DNA from: Tannerella serpentiformis
GTDB lineage: Bacteria > Bacteroidota > Bacteroidia > Bacteroidales > Tannerellaceae
Direction: 5' to 3'
Length of the DNA stretch: 64,000 bases
NCBI RefSeq assembly: GCF_003033925.1
Contig: NZ_CP028365.1
Span: 2,914,001 to 2,978,000, forward strand
In this document: piece after piece, positions 62,007-64,000 of the stretch
How the letters are laid out: every line of letters starts with the position of its first letter
Numbering within the stretch: the first letter of the stretch is position 1
The notes under the pieces: generated by a model
What the model was told of the DNA's origin: nothing
Seen by the model: the letters and a program-made list of their open reading frames with translations, nothing else
Database searches by the model: none
Translations under genes and position numbers: made by a program

Positions 62007-63794
62007 TTACGGGCGAATGCGCTCGAAGCGGTAGAGCGTCACGCTGCTGCGTACGTCGGAGAGCCTGCGCGTGGAGTGGGCGATGCGGCGGAAGGTGTAC
62101 AGCCGGCCGAAGCGCTCAGTGAGCAGATCTTCGTCGCAGTCGGCCAAGAGGAGGGCACCCTCGGCGGGACGTTCGGCGTCGAAGTTGCGGAAGCGGTTGC
62201 CGAGGTAAAAATTGAGGCCGTAGAGGTTGGTGAAGCCCGCGCGGAGGTCGTTCATGACGTAGATCCGATCCCGCTCGGCCGGAAACTCGCTGCGGATGCG
62301 GTCGGCAAACTCGCGCGAGGAGGTGAGGTTGCGCAAGTTGTGCATGATGGCGCCGTCGACGAAGAGGTTCAGGGCGACGCTCAGGAAAAGCGAGGCGTAG
62401 AGGATCTTGATGTTGATCCGCCGCGACATTTGATAGCCGACCGTCAGCAGGGCCAGGACTAAGATGGCGAGGATGACGATCGTGCCGGCCGAGGGATGGG
62501 CAAAGCCTTGCGCAACGGCGCTGACCGTCTCGAGCGTGTCGGCGCGGTCAGTGAATTTGGCGACGATCTCCACCGGGCGCAGGGCACCGGCAGCGGTGAG
62601 CACGGCCACGCCGAATGCGGCACAGCCGACGACGGCCAGAACGGCGGCAAAGACGCGTGTGCAGCGGGAGCGGTGTTCGGCCACGTAGAGCATCGCCTGC
62701 GCCACAAAGAGGGAGATAAAGGGATAGGCGGGCATCAGGTAGACGTTCCGCTTGCTGCCCGGGATGGTGTAGAAGACGAGCGTGCAGACGGCGGCGACGA
62801 GGCTGAAAAGGCGTACGCGATCCATCGCCAGAAGGGCGCCGCCGATGTGGCGCACGCGGCCGCTGAGCGTGGGGCGCTCGCCGCGTTTGTCGTTCGGCTT
62901 GCGGTTGAAGCCGAAGAGGGAGAAGGCAAGGAGGAGCGTCCAGGGCAGGAAGCCGGCCACGAGCGTGACGAAGTTGTACCAAATGGGTTCCTTGTGCCCC
63001 AGGTCGTAGGAGATGGCGGCCTCGCTGAGGTGGAAGAAGCGGCCGAAGTTTTCAGCTAAAACGACGTTGAGGAACGCGTCGCCACCCTGGCGCCACGCAG
63101 CGATGTACCAGAGCAGGGGCAGAAAGGCGGCGCTGACTCCGATGTAAAGCAGGGCCTTGAAGATCTGCAAGGCGCTGTGGCGGCGGAGCAGGATGAGGTA
63201 CGTGCCGAAAATGAAAAGCGGCAGGATGATGCCGACCGGCCCCTTGGTGAGCACGGCGCCGCTGAGTAAAAGCGGGATGATGACGGGTAGGCCTTTCAGG
63301 GCGAGCTTTTCTTCCCACCGGTACATCTGCAGGAGGGCGGCGACGATGAAGCCGGTGAGCACCATGTCGACCCGGGCAGTCATGCCGGCGCGGTGGATCT
63401 CGACGCACGTGAGCATGACACAGACGGCGATGAAGGCTTCCTGAAAGCGCACACGCCGCCCCAAGAAGATGAGCATCATGGCGCCGAGCACGGTGTAGGC
63501 CACTGCTGAGGGGAGGCGGGCGGTCAGCTCCGTGACGCGGCCGCCAGGCAGGGAGGCAAGGGCCATCATCCAGTGCGCCATCGGCGGCTTGTAGGCGAAC
63601 TCGTCGGCGTAGACCTTCGGCAGGGTCCAGTTGCCGGTTTCGAGCATGGAGACGGCCACGGAGGCTTCGCGCGGCTCGCCTTTGGTGGAAAAGTCGCCGG
63701 TGGCGATCCAGGGCAGGATGGTGACGAGGCAAAGCACGATGATCGTCGTCACGGGCTTCTGCAAATAGAGGTATTGAAGGGCGGAGGCGCGCAT
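62007..63794 (-). CDS. ArnT-like GT39/GT83 membrane glycosyltransferase
   Basis: A 595-residue inner-membrane protein with about 12 helices. The first periplasmic loop has STKGEPREASVAVSMLETGN and a WTLPKVYADEFAYKPPMAHW stretch typical of PMT/ArnT-type enzymes, which take sugar from polyprenyl phosphate. The C-terminal 120 residues form a periplasmic domain (VMNDLRAGFTNLYGLNFYLG). Acceptor may be lipid A or another envelope glycan; substrate not known. 21 bp from the following permease gene. Confidence 0.85.
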   Translation of the reverse strand: MRASALQYLYLQKPVTTIIVLCLVTILPWIATGDFSTKGEPREASVAVSMLETGNWTLPKVYADEFAYKPPMAHWMMALASLPGGRVTELTARLPSAVAYTVLGAMMLIFLGRRVRFQEAFIAVCVMLTCVEIHRAGMTARVDMVLTGFIVAALLQMYRWEEKLALKGLPVIIPLLLSGAVLTKGPVGIILPLFIFGTYLILLRRHSALQIFKALLYIGVSAAFLPLLWYIAAWRQGGDAFLNVVLAENFGRFFHLSEAAISYDLGHKEPIWYNFVTLVAGFLPWTLLLAFSLFGFNRKPNDKRGERPTLSGRVRHIGGALLAMDRVRLFSLVAAVCTLVFYTIPGSKRNVYLMPAYPFISLFVAQAMLYVAEHRSRCTRVFAAVLAVVGCAAFGVAVLTAAGALRPVEIVAKFTDRADTLETVSAVAQGFAHPSAGTIVILAILVLALLTVGYQMSRRINIKILYASLFLSVALNLFVDGAIMHNLRNLTSSREFADRIRSEFPAERDRIYVMNDLRAGFTNLYGLNFYLGNRFRNFDAERPAEGALLLADCDEDLLTERFGRLYTFRRIAHSTRRLSDVRSSVTLYRFERIRP

Positions 63795-63815
63795 AGGGTA
63801 GGGGATGATTAAGTT

Positions 63816-63998
63816 TTACCGCGGGGCTTTGCGGTAAAGGTGGATGGTGATAAAGAGGTAGATAATGTTCGGGATCCAGACTGCGATCATGGGGCTGACA
63901 TAGCCGCTGATGGCGAAGGTGGAGGTGATTTTGGAGAAGAGGATGTAGGAGAAGCTGAGGGCGAAGCCGATGCCGATGTTGAGGCCCATTCCGCCCTT
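63816..63998 (-). CDS. LptF/LptG (YjgP/YjgQ) family permease, C-terminal part
   Basis: Only the last 60 residues are in the window; the start is beyond 64000. GGMGLNIGIGFALSFSYILF and VSPMIAVWIPNIIYLFITIH are the two last helices of an LPS export permease, and a basic tail ends at TAA (63818-63816). LptF/LptG with LptB moves LPS from the inner membrane to the LptC bridge. Which of the two cannot be told from this fragment. Same strand as the ArnT-like gene, 21 bp away, hinting at an envelope operon. Confidence 0.8.
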   Translation of the reverse strand, partial: KGGMGLNIGIGFALSFSYILFSKITSTFAISGYVSPMIAVWIPNIIYLFITIHLYRKAPR

Positions 63999-64000
63999 GA

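Overview
The window comes from a GC-rich member of the Bacteroidales, most like the Tannerella/Porphyromonas group. The evidence is SusC/SusD-type outer-membrane pairs, an HmuY-like haem lipoprotein, DUF4296, DUF4293, DUF5686 and DUF6261 proteins, a long-form IleS followed by TraR/DksA-like and lspA genes, and promoters of the Bacteroidetes form TTG-N19/20-TAnnTTTG. The genus is an inference. There are 40 complete genes and one partial gene; I saw no rRNA, tRNA or insertion sequence.

Layout. 50-4583: a minus-strand glycogen operon (GH133 debranching enzyme, GT4/5-like glycosyltransferase, GH57 amylase). 5367-7046: an AspT-type transporter; a paralogue lies at 45227. 7201-17583: an amplified surface block with three TonB-dependent receptors sharing an almost identical N-terminus and two DUF6261 genes. 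19530-32010: an uptake locus of SusC, SusD-like, HmuY-like, M64 peptidase, TonB receptor and DPP-IV-like peptidase. 32593-35040: NfeD-like protein, VOC protein, flotillin. 35135-41657: nitroreductase lipoprotein, then ileS-traR-lspA-DUF4296. 42420-50435: DUF5686 protein, AspT paralogue, bamD-rpoZ-DUF4293-mtgA and lipB. 51041-59274: a fourth DUF6261-like gene, MATE pump, GH5 lipoprotein, MoaF-like protein, DUF1460 amidase with uvrB, and another DUF6261 gene. 59915-61862: an AAA15 ATPase/RloB pair like AbiL phage defence. 62007-64000: an ArnT-like glycosyltransferase and the end of an LptF/LptG permease.

The most unusual property is between the genes. Every intergenic gap longer than 300 bp holds a tandem repeat array, and twelve independent arrays (nine in those gaps that are clear, plus neighbours) share a unit of 40-42 bp although their sequences are unrelated. 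Units usually carry one or two dyads, and 42-bp phasing persists where the sequence has decayed. All four DUF6261-family genes have such an array directly upstream. A perfect two-copy 42-bp duplication at 61901-61984 may be an array at birth.

A second notable feature is a pair of homologous receptor promoters at 14025-14055 and 16472-16498. A poly-G tract of 12 or 8 lies inside the -33/-7 spacer, giving spacers of 20 and 16 bp. This predicts phase-variable transcription. The third receptor copy has lost this promoter and has a 33-bp repeat array in its place.
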